Below are positions 56,101 to 64,000 of a stretch of 64,000 nucleotides of DNA, one piece after another (position 1 is the first letter of the stretch; every line of letters begins with the position of its first letter). This stretch comes from Candidula unifasciata (taxonomy: Eukaryota > Mollusca > Gastropoda > Stylommatophora > Geomitridae). Both the position numbers and the translations under genes were made by a program. The DNA is taken from assembly GCA_905116865.2 (NCBI GenBank), contig CAJHNH020008555.1:1-64000 (forward strand). Direction: 5' to 3'. The notes under the pieces were generated by a model, which made no database searches, was not told the DNA's origin, and saw only the letters and a list, made by a program, of their open reading frames with translations.

Positions 56101-58226
56101 AACTGTAGTTACCAACTGGGTGATTAACTCTTCAATTGTGTGAATATCTGACAATTGGGCATTGGCTCTGTATCCCCATGAATATTTGTCAATAGTCATA
56201 CAGTTCTCCCATTTGTGTGGAACAAGTGTACCTAGAAACAAATGATTAAAATAAACTGGTGTTAACTGAGGTACTGCTGTGGTATAACTATGGTGCAACT
56301 GCAGGCAATCTGACAATAGACCGCTTTGTGCTGATACTAACAATGATTTGTGGACCTTATCATTCAGAAATAATCGCAAACTAGTTAACATTAGGTTACC
56401 TAGAAACAAACCACACAACTAAAATAGGACTGGTTTGTAAAGTTGTGTAAAGGATACATAACTTAATTTCAACAGTGTGCTACCTTACATTTTATCCGTT
56501 GTCCAGACTGCTGGCATAGTGGGTAATGAATAGGCAGAAAGATTGGCTGGATCTGCACCACTTGGTGGTGAATTGATACATGACATGGCAGATGTGGCCA
56601 AGGCCCTTTGGGAACAAGCAACGGAATCAGGAGAGAAACAAGATTATTATGGCCTGGAGAGGGTCTGGCCGGCTCACTACACTCAGAGGAAAGGCAAGAT
56701 GGACATATAACTAAATTGTGACCGGTACCATCAGTATTGGAACTCTGTGCTGGCTGCCAAGGATTAAGACGGAACACGCATGGGAATGCCCAGAGTGCTG
56801 TGATGTCAATTCTTGACACACCTCAACTCAACTCCCTTACATTCTGTAGAACATCACTGCAATCAACATCACCACCATCATCATCATGACAGATTAAAGG
56901 ACCAGTGTAAAGGTGGTCTACTTATGATTCTCCACTATGACAAAAGTTGATAATTTAAAGGTGTGCAAGTTTCAAGTGCATCCGGATCCATCCATCCATT
57001 TATTAAAAAAAACACTCAAGTTCTTAAACAGGACTGCAGTCCAAAAGTGGATCAACAACTGGAACTTTGCGTAAGAGTTTACAGCTGGCAAACATGAAGA
57101 ATAAGAAGAAGAAAAGGATAAAAAAAAAAACAAAAAATCGGCCAAATTCAACCCACTGCGAGCAGTACCGGTTACAACTGTGGTCTGGTTACTTTGTGCC
57201 AATTATATTGGATAAGAAATGTTAATTTGCACCAAAACTAGTGGCTTGGACCGGAACTCTAGTACCTAGTGAGGGTTGTTGGGCAGGGGGCTGGTATGTA
57301 CTATACACACCAACACATATATATAGACATAAATGAACAATTACATATTATATACATAACATACACGTCTGCACTTCCACGTGGGAATGCACACATACGT
57401 GTTTGCATACACACACATGTATATTAACTCTTTTGCCCTTATAAGCTGCAAACCCAGCACATCCGCCTGCGGAAAACGTGCATAAAAGCCGCTCATCCTG
57501 CACTTCCCCGTGTGACAAACCTGCATTAATGCCGCTTATCTAGCACTGCTGCAGTAACTTGATCCAGAGAAGTCTAATTATTGGTAGTGGTTCTGTTTGT
57601 GCCTGTGCAGAGTTCAGAGAGTCCCCTGGATATTATTATATTTACTAAAAATAGCATTTAGGGGGTTTTTTTTTTAACTGTAAAAACATGGCTATTTTAG
57701 GGTCATCATGATGTCATAATTTACATTGACTTAACTCTCTGAGTCCCAAGGAACGCACCATACGTTCATAGGTTCCTACCTAGAAGCCCACTGGGTCTAT
57801 GATGCTAGACCCTCTGGGACTCAAAGAGTTAATAATTTGAGATACCATATAAAGTGGTTTTTCTTGTAGATCCAAAGAAGTGAATTCAATTTAATACAGT
57901 TCCTTTATACTAACTACTTCCCTTCATTTATGTGAAATAAAATGTGAAAAATTTAAATTTGTTAAAACAAATTTTTTGGTGAGCTGCATAAATGTTTGTT
58001 TTTCATCCTAATGATTTTTTCGGAAATTCTCAGGATCAAAGGTTTTTCTCCCTTTATTGGGGCAAAAAAAAAATGCTAATCAACATCTAAACAGTAAAGT
58101 TCGAACACATCAGTAAGATGGGAAGTACCTGGAGTATAATGATCACTGCAATCCCAGAATCCTCCATGGGCACAGCGTGTGTTGTTTCCCCATCTGTCAT
58201 TCACAACCACAGTGTCTTTCACCGGG
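51297..58226 (-). CDS. Alpha-L-fucosidase (GH29), last four exons; 5' part beyond the window
   Basis: Exons 58129-58226, 56099-56231, 53931-54101 and 51297-51630 join in phase on the - strand to about 244 residues plus TAA. GH29 alpha-L-fucosidases remove terminal alpha-linked fucose from glycans in lysosomes or outside the cell. Family-specific blocks occur in order: [15 protein letters not shown] and [29 protein letters not shown] with [30 protein letters not shown], then [38 protein letters not shown] and the C-terminal beta domain ending KEFPKFQ. N-glycosylation sequons NNT, NDS and NGS are visible. The length equals roughly the C-terminal half of the usual 450-470-residue enzyme. Signal peptide and nucleophile-bearing region are not in 58227-64000 as far as I can see, so a long intron is likely. 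I cannot choose between FUCA1- and FUCA2-type. Confidence 0.95.
51900..52097 (-). repeat. Dispersed repeat family D (best copy)
   Basis: AAGCCCCACTCTGGCTTTTG, GGGACCTCTCCACGGCGATC, TTTGTGTCATCGGGTGTTTG, GGTGGGGTAGAAAGTCAG. Lies in the last fucosidase intron. Confidence 0.75.
52098..52570 (+). pseudogene. Degenerate retrotransposon tail
   Basis: Pieces with [21 protein letters not shown] and ATGGTAGCTGA...GGCAGACCAAAAAGATGATG resemble the C-terminal tails elsewhere, as at 18180-18230. Weak. Confidence 0.35.
52367..52514 (+). repeat. Left arm of a 148-bp inverted repeat
   Basis: TGCTTGACGATGATGGTGG through GACTCTGTGGCA is repeated as its exact complement at 53151-53298; I found no mismatch reading both arms. 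Confidence 0.9.
52680..52815 (-). repeat. Dispersed repeat shared with 3400-3535
   Basis: CAGCCCTCAAGAGAAGGCAG, GAGCATTCCCTGGCATCCAA, GGGCTCACCCAAATAACC: complement of 3400-3535. Confidence 0.6.
53073..53150. repeat. (TA)n microsatellite at the inverted-repeat junction
   Basis: Nearly pure TA for about 78 bases, preceded by two copies of TATAGTTTTATATATTTCCC. Confidence 0.95.
53151..53298 (-). repeat. Right arm of the 148-bp inverted repeat
   Basis: Starts directly after a (TA)n run with TGCCACAGAGTCAGC and ends CATCGTCAAGCA. The spacer between arms is 636 bp. Confidence 0.9.
53305..53925. other. Fucosidase intron, unassigned
   Basis: AT-rich. GATCTGTTGCCTATATT at about 53826 recurs at 55506, suggesting a diverged repeat. 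Confidence 0.4.
53931..54101 (-). CDS. Fucosidase exon C
   Basis: Acceptor ATGTTTAG, donor GTATGT. Two bases from exon B plus T give Ser; then [37 protein letters not shown] and a [10 protein letters not shown] segment. GGN-LLN-GP is diagnostic for the family. Confidence 0.93.
54495..54780 (-). repeat. GAA-tailed SINE-like repeat (family B)
   Basis: TATTCACCAGCTGTAACCTC, GGCTTATTTGTATACATACT, GTGTGGCCCCAGTACCCATA; tail lost. Confidence 0.6.
55265..55475 (+). repeat. GAA-tailed SINE-like repeat (family B)
   Basis: TGTGGATTCCGGGGCCCC, ACAAGAATGTCGTACAAGGC, AACTAATTAGG, GAGAGGCAAGGAACCAG, GCCAGTGAACACAAAG and tail. Confidence 0.7.
55582..55960 (-). pseudogene. Retrotransposon RNase H C-terminal fragment plus tail domain
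   Basis: [40 protein letters not shown], then [20 protein letters not shown] and [14 protein letters not shown]. PGHAGVxGxExAD is the last RNase H catalytic block. Open for 123 codons; upstream RT is absent. Confidence 0.75.
56099..56231 (-). CDS. Fucosidase exon B
   Basis: Acceptor TTTCTAG, donor GTGAGC. Encodes [29 protein letters not shown] and [16 protein letters not shown] and SWGYR are conserved active-site-domain blocks. Confidence 0.93.
56490..56830 (+). pseudogene. Retrotransposon RNase H fragment
   Basis: Frame pieces [40 protein letters not shown] and a [12 protein letters not shown] stretch match 13600-13915 and 61080-61615 in order. Located just 3' of fucosidase exon B, on the opposite strand. 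Confidence 0.65.
57010..57120 (+). repeat. Family B 3' fragment
   Basis: CTGCAGTCCAAAAGTGGATC, TTACAGCTGGCAAACATGAA, tail AGAATAAGAAGAAGAAAAGG. Confidence 0.6.
57430..57560. repeat. Short imperfect duplication after a piggyBac-type end
   Basis: After TTAACTCTTTTGCCCTTATA, a unit of about 50 bp (CTGCGGAAAACGTGC, ATAAAAGCCGCTCATC) recurs as CGTGTGACAAACCTGC, ATTAATGCCGCTTATC. Confidence 0.45.
57735..57828. mobile_element. Tiny piggyBac-like MITE (94 bp)
   Basis: TTAA at 57731-57734 and 57829-57832; ends CTCTCTGAGTCCCA and TGGGACTCAAAGAG are complementary at 13 of 14 positions. Non-coding. Confidence 0.7.
58129..58226 (-). CDS. Fucosidase exon A
   Basis: Acceptor GTGTTTCAG, donor GTACTT on the - strand. 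One base, 32 codons, one base: [38 protein letters not shown] and the HGGF/C pair are GH29 hallmarks. Confidence 0.93.
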
Positions 58227-58229
58227 CTG

Positions 58230-59215
58230 AAACACAAATGTGCTTATTTACTTTATTCATCCTGTGAGTAAGTTTCAAAAGACAATTCAAAGAATATATT
58301 AGATCAGTGCTCTCACTGTGGGACATCTTGGACTGAGAGAGAGAGAGAGTAGACCAGTTGGTCAAAGAAGGTACTGAAATGCTACAAATGCTGTGCAATG
58401 GCTAAAAAAAACACTAAAATGTAAGTGTGGCTAAAGTTCTCAAAGAAAGTACTAAAATGTCATAACATTTGGAATCTTCTACAGACTCAAAGAAAGGATA
58501 AAACGTGTGTGGCTAAACTTCTCAAAGAAAGCACTGTAGTGTTCGTTGTGAAACATAAATGTATTGTCACTAAAATATAATGTGGCTTTTAAGGCTGTCA
58601 TGAATGTGGAGAATAACACATGAACTTCTTATTTCACATATTTATTGTGATGATAGGTTGCCGGGGAACTTCTATTTTATTTTTTTATCAAGAAAAAATC
58701 AGTCTACATGAGAATATGTCAGCTTCCTGGTTAAATACAATCACAAATGATAACTAAATGCTGTAGCTTCAAAACTTCATCAGTATAAAACCAAAACAGA
58801 CACTTATGCATTTAAATAAAAGAATATATAAAAGAATACATAAAATAACAGCTTTTGCATGAAGCCTGTCACATTTTTCATCCATGCTTGAACATCAAAG
58901 GCCACACCTCATGTTTCATCACAGAGTCTCAGGGCAGCAAGGGACCCAGATACATGTGATAGGTCAGGTGGGGTGAAAGCTCAAAGGGAGGTAATGTGAA
59001 AGGTCATTAGGAGAAAGAGAACACAAAAGAGATAAAAATGATTCTCCAGAGACTTGTGAATTCTTTATGCAAAAGCAAGAACACTCATCATGGGAACAGT
59101 CCACTTATATTTAAATTGTTTGCTGTGAATGTGTGGGTCATCACAGTTTTTAATAATGACAAGCATATTCAACATTTCTGGACTTTTCAAAAATGGCTGA
59201 ACGTTTCACATCAAT
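58230..59215. other. Probable fucosidase intron, unassigned
   Basis: AT-rich; phrases with CTCAAAGAAAG(C/T)ACT recur at about 58365, 58440 and 58520 as a loose tandem repeat. No upstream fucosidase exon recognised. Confidence 0.45.
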
Positions 59216-59217
59216 TG

Positions 59218-59372
59218 AGTCTTAAACAGGTACCAGGTAAAGTCCTGGGAATTAAGGGCAGCTGACGTAGTGTTGACCACATCACCCACAGAGGGCCTAT
59301 TGGTCAGTAAAATACAGGTCTAACCCTATATGCCCAGTACATCTGAAGATGGGGGAGAGGATCCTTTACTTA
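59218..59372 (+). repeat. Family A SINE, 5'-truncated
   Basis: GGTACCAGGTAAAGTCCTGG, GACCACATCACCCACAGAGG, ACAGGTCTAACCCTATATGC. Confidence 0.65.
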
Positions 59373-59641
59373 TGTACAATTATTATTAACTGTCTCTTTC
59401 AATACCAGAAAACTAATTAGCTGCTAATTACTTATTCTATTCATGGTATATATTTTTTTTTAAATGTCTCTTTGATTCTTCTGTTATGTTAATCTATTCT
59501 ATTCTAGTCTGTTACTTTTAACAAATACTATCCATTATTCATACTGGATTTTAAAAAGACTCAAGTACTGATTCTTTAAAAAATACATATTTCAATTAGA
59601 AAGTATCAAAATTAACCAGTAGTTTAGGCTTTAAGAGTTAA

Positions 59642-60747
59642 CTCTTTCAGGCCCATGAATTTTGACAGACTTGGCCCACATTAATTTCCCTTTTCAAAAA
59701 TGGCAGAGGGGTGGGTGTACAAGAAAGGCTGTAGAGACTGTAATATACTTCTAATCCCTATAACAGTATATATTTTTTAAACAAGAAATGAGTGTACATT
59801 CTGAATCTGATGATACGTGTTTGTTTAATTTTGTTATAGTTAGTGGAAAAGAAGAATTCAGCAGGTGTTAATTTCACAAGGACAACATTTCACACAAAAA
59901 TTCTTCACTTACCATGGTTTTGCAGCCACAAGAATAGTAAATATCCAAATTTGAGAACAAAACTTCAAAGTTTGTTCAATGTCCTAACATATTCTAAAGT
60001 TATAACTTTCTGGGTTAGTTTATCACTCAGGGGCTCTTAGTTCCAACCGAGTGCTAAGCAAAATTTCAGAGAAAAAATGGCAGAAAAATGAGCCATAACA
60101 CACACACTTTTTACTATTCACTTTGTACAGTTATTTACAGACTGTAGCTGCGATGATTTCAATGTAGCTTAGCCATAGTATAGTACTATCTCTTTGTTTA
60201 GAGCACTTTCCTTCTCTTACACCATAAATACGGTAGTATGGGACATTGTCTGTGTAATAAACGCGTCAGAATCGATAGATTCCGAACAGCTGATCGCTAA
60301 GCTTCACTTGTGAAAATTCACAGTCTGAATCACTTTCCGAAAAATCTAAATTTTTATTATCATTTTCACAATTAAAAACATCTGACTGAAACAATTTCAG
60401 AGCTTCGGCCGCAGAAAGACGCATTCTGCGACATGTTCTTGTGGTTAGAACATTGGTATTCAGTGCACTCAAAAACAAACTTAGAAAATAAACTGTAAAA
60501 AAAAAATTGATGTTTTTTTTTTCTCTCAAATTATCCACGTGTGTTTTAGTCGAAGAAGTGAAACTAAAAGGATTTCGGTAGAGTGACTTTCCCTGAATAG
60601 GTTATACGTACCTCCAAACATTAGAAACTAGTACGAACGCGCATGCGAAGCAAAATGTAAGAGATACACGATTAATGATGACACTGTTGTTTGGGCAGAA
60701 CGGAACTTCTCAAACTACGCTCACACCGTTGTTTGGGCCTTAAAGAG
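59642..60747 (-). mobile_element. piggyBac-like element, 1.1-kb deletion derivative
   Basis: Flanked by TTAA (59638-59641, 60748-60751). Ends CTCTTTCAGGCCCA and TGGGCCTTAAAGAG are complementary at 13 of 14 positions. It holds the transposase-N-terminus-like frame at 60266-60538 but no DDD catalytic core, so it would need a transposase supplied in trans. Confidence 0.7.
60266..60538 (-). pseudogene. Remnant of piggyBac transposase N-terminus (putative)
   Basis: A 90-codon frame contains RMRLSAAEALKLFQSDVFNC followed by an acidic DFSESDSDCEF stretch. A basic start, a 'S/TAxEAL' helix and an acidic region are typical of piggyBac transposase N-termini. Its position just inside the element's right end supports this; the rest of the gene is missing. 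Confidence 0.5.
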
Positions 60748-60754
60748 TTAATGA

Positions 60755-61080
60755 CAGTTAAACCGTAATCAACCCATACACAGAAACGTCTCATAGTGAC
60801 AAGAGAAAGAATTATCAGGCACACTATGCTTCCATTAGTTAGTATAAATTAACGGATGGATTCACTGATGAATAGATTAAGGATTAATAAATAAATCAAT
60901 GATGAATGAATAAAGAGGTGGATAAATGTACTGATGGATGAACAGATGAGTAGGTTATGGATAATGAATGAGTGAATGAGCGGGGTGGGGGATGTACTTT
61001 TAACAGTCTATAAGTATCAACTGAATGTTCACATTTCAGTTGACTAACTCTTTATAAATGCACACACTTCACTTTTCATA
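60755..61080. other. Unassigned, with GGATGAAT/GATGAATG repeats
   Basis: 60850-60985 is a loose purine-rich ATGGAT/GATGAATGA tandem region; nothing else seen. Confidence 0.4.
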
Positions 61081-61615
61081 CAGTTCACGATTGTATGGCA
61101 CTAGTAGTCCTATCTATCAACAACCTTCTGACTGGTGTACTTCCAATCAGTTCTAACTGATTCGCAGAGCATGTTGAGAAAGGTGAAAACAGGCATGCTT
61201 CGTGAAGAGTGGCAAGCATCACTTCCAAAGTCCCAGGTAGTTAGCATCCTTTGGATATTTTCTCCAAGCCATGGCGGTGTGTTGGGAAATGAGCAGGTAG
61301 ATAGACTAGCTGGCTCTGCACTGATGTATGACAAATTAGATATTGTGAGGGCCCTTTGGGAGCGAGTGAATAGTGAGGAGGAGCTGACAGATCATTAAAG
61401 TCTAAGGAGAATGGTGCTGCAATGAGTTATCAGAGGATCTGGCCGGCATGCAACACTCAGGGGAAGGATGAGATGGATATACAATTATACGGTTTCTGGT
61501 ATCAATAGAATTGGAACTCTTCGTTTGCTGCTGAAGATGGGGAGTGAGCACTTATGGGAGTATCCTGAGTGGTGTGATGTTGATTCTTAATTCAGCATTC
61601 ACATTCAATTAGTTC
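61080..61615 (+). pseudogene. Retrotransposon RNase H and C-terminal tail
   Basis: VLTDSQSMLRKVKTGMLREE (RNase H D-S block), VVSILWIFSPSHGGVLGNEQ, VDRLAGSALMYDKLDIVRAL, WERVNSEEELTDH, stop; then SLRRMVLQ and HATLRGRM-type tail. The clearest of the + strand RNase H fragments; RT absent. Confidence 0.75.
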
Positions 61616-61673
61616 TGACACAGATAATCTTCCATTCCATGAGGTCAAACTGTACAGCATCTTTTCTCTCTGT

Positions 61674-61906
61674 CTTCCTCTGCCTTACTATGTCTCCCTC
61701 TGCCTTACTATGCCTTCCTCTGCCTCACTATGTCTCCCTTTGCCTTACTATGTCTCCCTCTGCCTTACTATGTCTTCCTCTGGCTTATTATGTCTCCCTC
61801 TGCCTCACTATGTCTCCCTCACTATGTCTCCCTCTGCCTCACTATGTCTCCCTCTGCCTCACTATGTCTCCCTCACTATGTCTCCCTCTGCCTCACTATG
61901 TCTCCC
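61674..61906 (+). repeat. 20-bp tandem repeat
   Basis: About 12 units of CTGCCTTACTATGTCTCCCT or its CTGCCTCACTATG variant, some shortened to CACTATGTCTCCCT. Open frames (CLTMSPSA) are repeat-derived. The array abuts the TGTGACG element copy 3. Confidence 0.9.
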
Positions 61907-63885
61907 TGTGACGAAATGACCTCAGTGGTCTCAGAAGTTATCTTGTGTTTGATAATTTCTTATGTTCAGAGAAGGACAAAGAATTATAAGCAATAGACAC
62001 TGAGCCTAAAATATTTCTAAATCCACTATAAGGGATTTGAGAATTGTTTAAACTGTGTTTCCTGTCTTAGCCAGACAAAGCAACCTTGCTTGGTGTAATG
62101 TTACCTAATACTACTGTAGTTAGAGATTTCACCTGCCCATGTCATATTATTATCTCCTGCCCAGTCTGTAGAGGCAAGTAAAGGGGGAGGTAACTTCCTA
62201 TCACACCTGAAGATTAGCTCCCCTGAATCCGACCGTAGGGGCATAAAAATTACATAACACACACTGAGTGGGGCCTTTGATCAAACTGAAGCAGGGGAAT
62301 TAGTGGTCTGATAGACATTTCTAGACAGGATGGCGTCCAGCGTCTGAAGTTTTCACACATGATAGTGAAATTCTCAAGAGAACAGATGTTTGGCAATTAG
62401 GAATGTTTAATCTTGGTCAAGGGCGTACTGTAGGCCGTTCACTGTGAGTGACAGGCCCCTTGATAGCTAGGTTGATCTAATAGGTACCTCCGAGGCGGGG
62501 CTTAAGTCATCTCCGTTAGGGTTGGGTATAACCTAGTAGAGGGTGGAGTTAAACCTTGCAGACAGATAGAGGTATTAATAAGAATAGCCCTGGAATTTCT
62601 GTCATAATCGCTGCCACGAGCAAACAAACAGGTCGACCTTAGAGGTAATTCTAATGGTTTGATTCTAGTTTGGCGATAGCTGGAAGTTTCCAGGTAAGCC
62701 TGTACAATTATTTTCAATCTTGTATACATAGGTTAGGGAGTTAGCTAAAATCTATTCTACCTTTTCCTAATTTGTCTACACATTCTGCTTGAAATAGTTC
62801 TTTGTAAGTATTCAGTATCTCAGTTAGGGAACTGCTAAACTATTTCTATTTCTTGTATGCTTGTGGCACATGTTTTTCAGTGTATGTTTTCATGTTTATA
62901 AAATAAGACTTGTATACTAAAATGTAATGAAATTATAATTTTTGGACCATCAACCAAAACATGAGTTTGGACTGTGGGAAAAAATGCCCACATATGCAGC
63001 CCTGCTGTTACCTTTTGTGTGCCCACCATGTGCTCACTTAATGTGTTCACCTAAACAGGGGATTGATAACGCCAGGGGAAGAATCATGGGTGTATATTAT
63101 TCACTGTCACTGAAAGATAATATTCAGGACAGCATGCACATATAAAATCTTTTGCGTGGTCAGCACACAACCTGCGCCACATGTTTATGTCAAATCAATG
63201 TCAGCAAGTTGGAAGTCTGAGTGATGACGGACAACAGAAAGTCAACTATCATGACAGAACCTTAGAGGGAAGGCAGGATATGTGAGACGTCGATTGTGAG
63301 ACACAAAGACCTTCAGATTAGACTGGAGAGAATGTGGAATATGAGGAGGAGTGATGAGATATAAATGTTTTATTATATATTGTATTAATTGACACATGTA
63401 TTCTTAGTGTAAGTCAAGATACTACACGTATGTGTGTGTTTCCATTATTGCAGCTCCCATGTGGGTGAGGATCAGTCTCTTTTGAGAACAGAAATAGAGG
63501 GTCATCACGGTCACGAGACTACATTGTGTTAGAACTCGGCCAGCTGAGAAACAGGTGGGAACCAGGGAATCAGGTGGAAGGACCAGGAGAACTGGGCGGA
63601 AAGATTGGAACAGCTAAGAAGGGACTCAACACGAGGACTCTCAGAGGTTCCACTTTCTAAAGTTATGTAACATGTAGTTATGTAACTAAACACCACCATT
63701 ATCATTCAGTCGAATCTTAGGTGCTCAGTTATCTAGCTGAAGCATCTCATTACCACCATACCATCACTATCTATTATAACAATAATGATGACTAATGTCA
63801 TACTCTGATTGCTAGGTTAATAAATCAAATATATGGTCTTATCCTGCATCAGTTTTTGTAATCCCAAGTGTGACTTAACGTCACA
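61907..63885 (-). mobile_element. TGTGACG...CGTCACA element, copy 3 (inverse)
   Basis: On the + strand it starts TGTGACGAAATGACCTC and ends TTAACGTCACA, the complement of copies 1 and 2. It aligns in order with copy 1 from about 6550 to 8670, so it lacks some 420 bp behind its first 10 bases. Outer flanks CTCCC and CTGGG do not match, so no target duplication is seen; the left flank is inside a tandem repeat. Confidence 0.75.
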
Positions 63886-64000
63886 CTGGGAGAGCTCGCC
63901 CGGATGGACTTGGCTAATTACTCCTAGACTAAAAATAGTAAATTTATTAAATTTAACTTAACTCTTCTGCCAGTATATTGTCTAAATTAAAATTAGTAAT
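63886..64000. other. Window end, unassigned
   Basis: AT-rich; the N-terminal fucosidase exons are expected further on. Confidence 0.3.

Noticed and set aside
61639..61996. Frames with CLTMSPSA repeats
   Set aside because: 20-bp tandem repeat read in three frames.
61907..63885. 5-bp target duplication for copy 3
   Set aside because: The flanks CTCCC and CTGGG are not direct repeats, so none is claimed.

Overview
This window looks like nuclear DNA of an invertebrate animal, most likely a gastropod mollusc. It has short coding exons separated by kilobase introns with GT/AG junctions, low GC, very many short dispersed repeats, long satellite arrays, long poly-C/poly-G runs and several retrotransposon classes. 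The only recognisable host genes are two spliced genes that converge tail to tail. Everything else I can explain is transposon- or repeat-derived. The organism call rests on protein style and on a SPIN-like hAT element, a family I recall being reported from a pond snail, so it is an inference.

Layout. (1) 1-9.7 kb: repeat-rich DNA with a pogo-like MITE, a Harbinger-like MITE (3949-4677) with perfect 14-bp inverted ends, and a 2.5-kb element with TGTGACG/CGTCACA ends and a 5-bp target duplication (6122-8670). (2) 9732-31069, + strand: twelve exons of one gene, 272 codons in continuous frame, ending in a stop. The protein has a PDZ-like N-terminal part and a clear C-terminal phosphotyrosine-binding (PTB/PID) domain. 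Its start codon was not found and probably lies in an upstream exon. Its introns hold a second copy of the TGTGACG element, a Penelope-like reverse transcriptase with a GIY-YIG remnant, a 0.7-kb TTC array and many SINEs. (3) 31.1-51.3 kb, intergenic: a broken non-LTR retrotransposon with RT and RNase H on the - strand, three large tandem arrays (about 30-bp units at 34.3-35.6 kb, 40-bp units at 43.5-45.5 kb, 25-bp units at 46.0-48.15 kb), and small hAT elements. (4) 51297-58226, - strand: the last four exons of an alpha-L-fucosidase (GH29). Its N-terminal half, including the catalytic nucleophile region, is not seen and presumably lies beyond 64000. (5) 58.2-64 kb: probably a fucosidase intron, with a piggyBac-like element that keeps a transposase N-terminus remnant, an RNase H fragment, a 20-bp tandem repeat, and a third, inverted copy of the TGTGACG element.

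The two host genes show no functional link. One is a predicted cytoplasmic adaptor and the other a secreted or lysosomal glycosidase. No bacterial-type system, CRISPR array or operon is present. The long open frames across the satellites are by-products of repeat period and composition, not genes. The most distinctive points are the PDZ-like plus PTB architecture, the SPIN-like hAT pair with recognisable target duplications, the perfect 148-bp inverted duplication in the fucosidase's last intron, and tandem repeats that multiply splice-site-like motifs.
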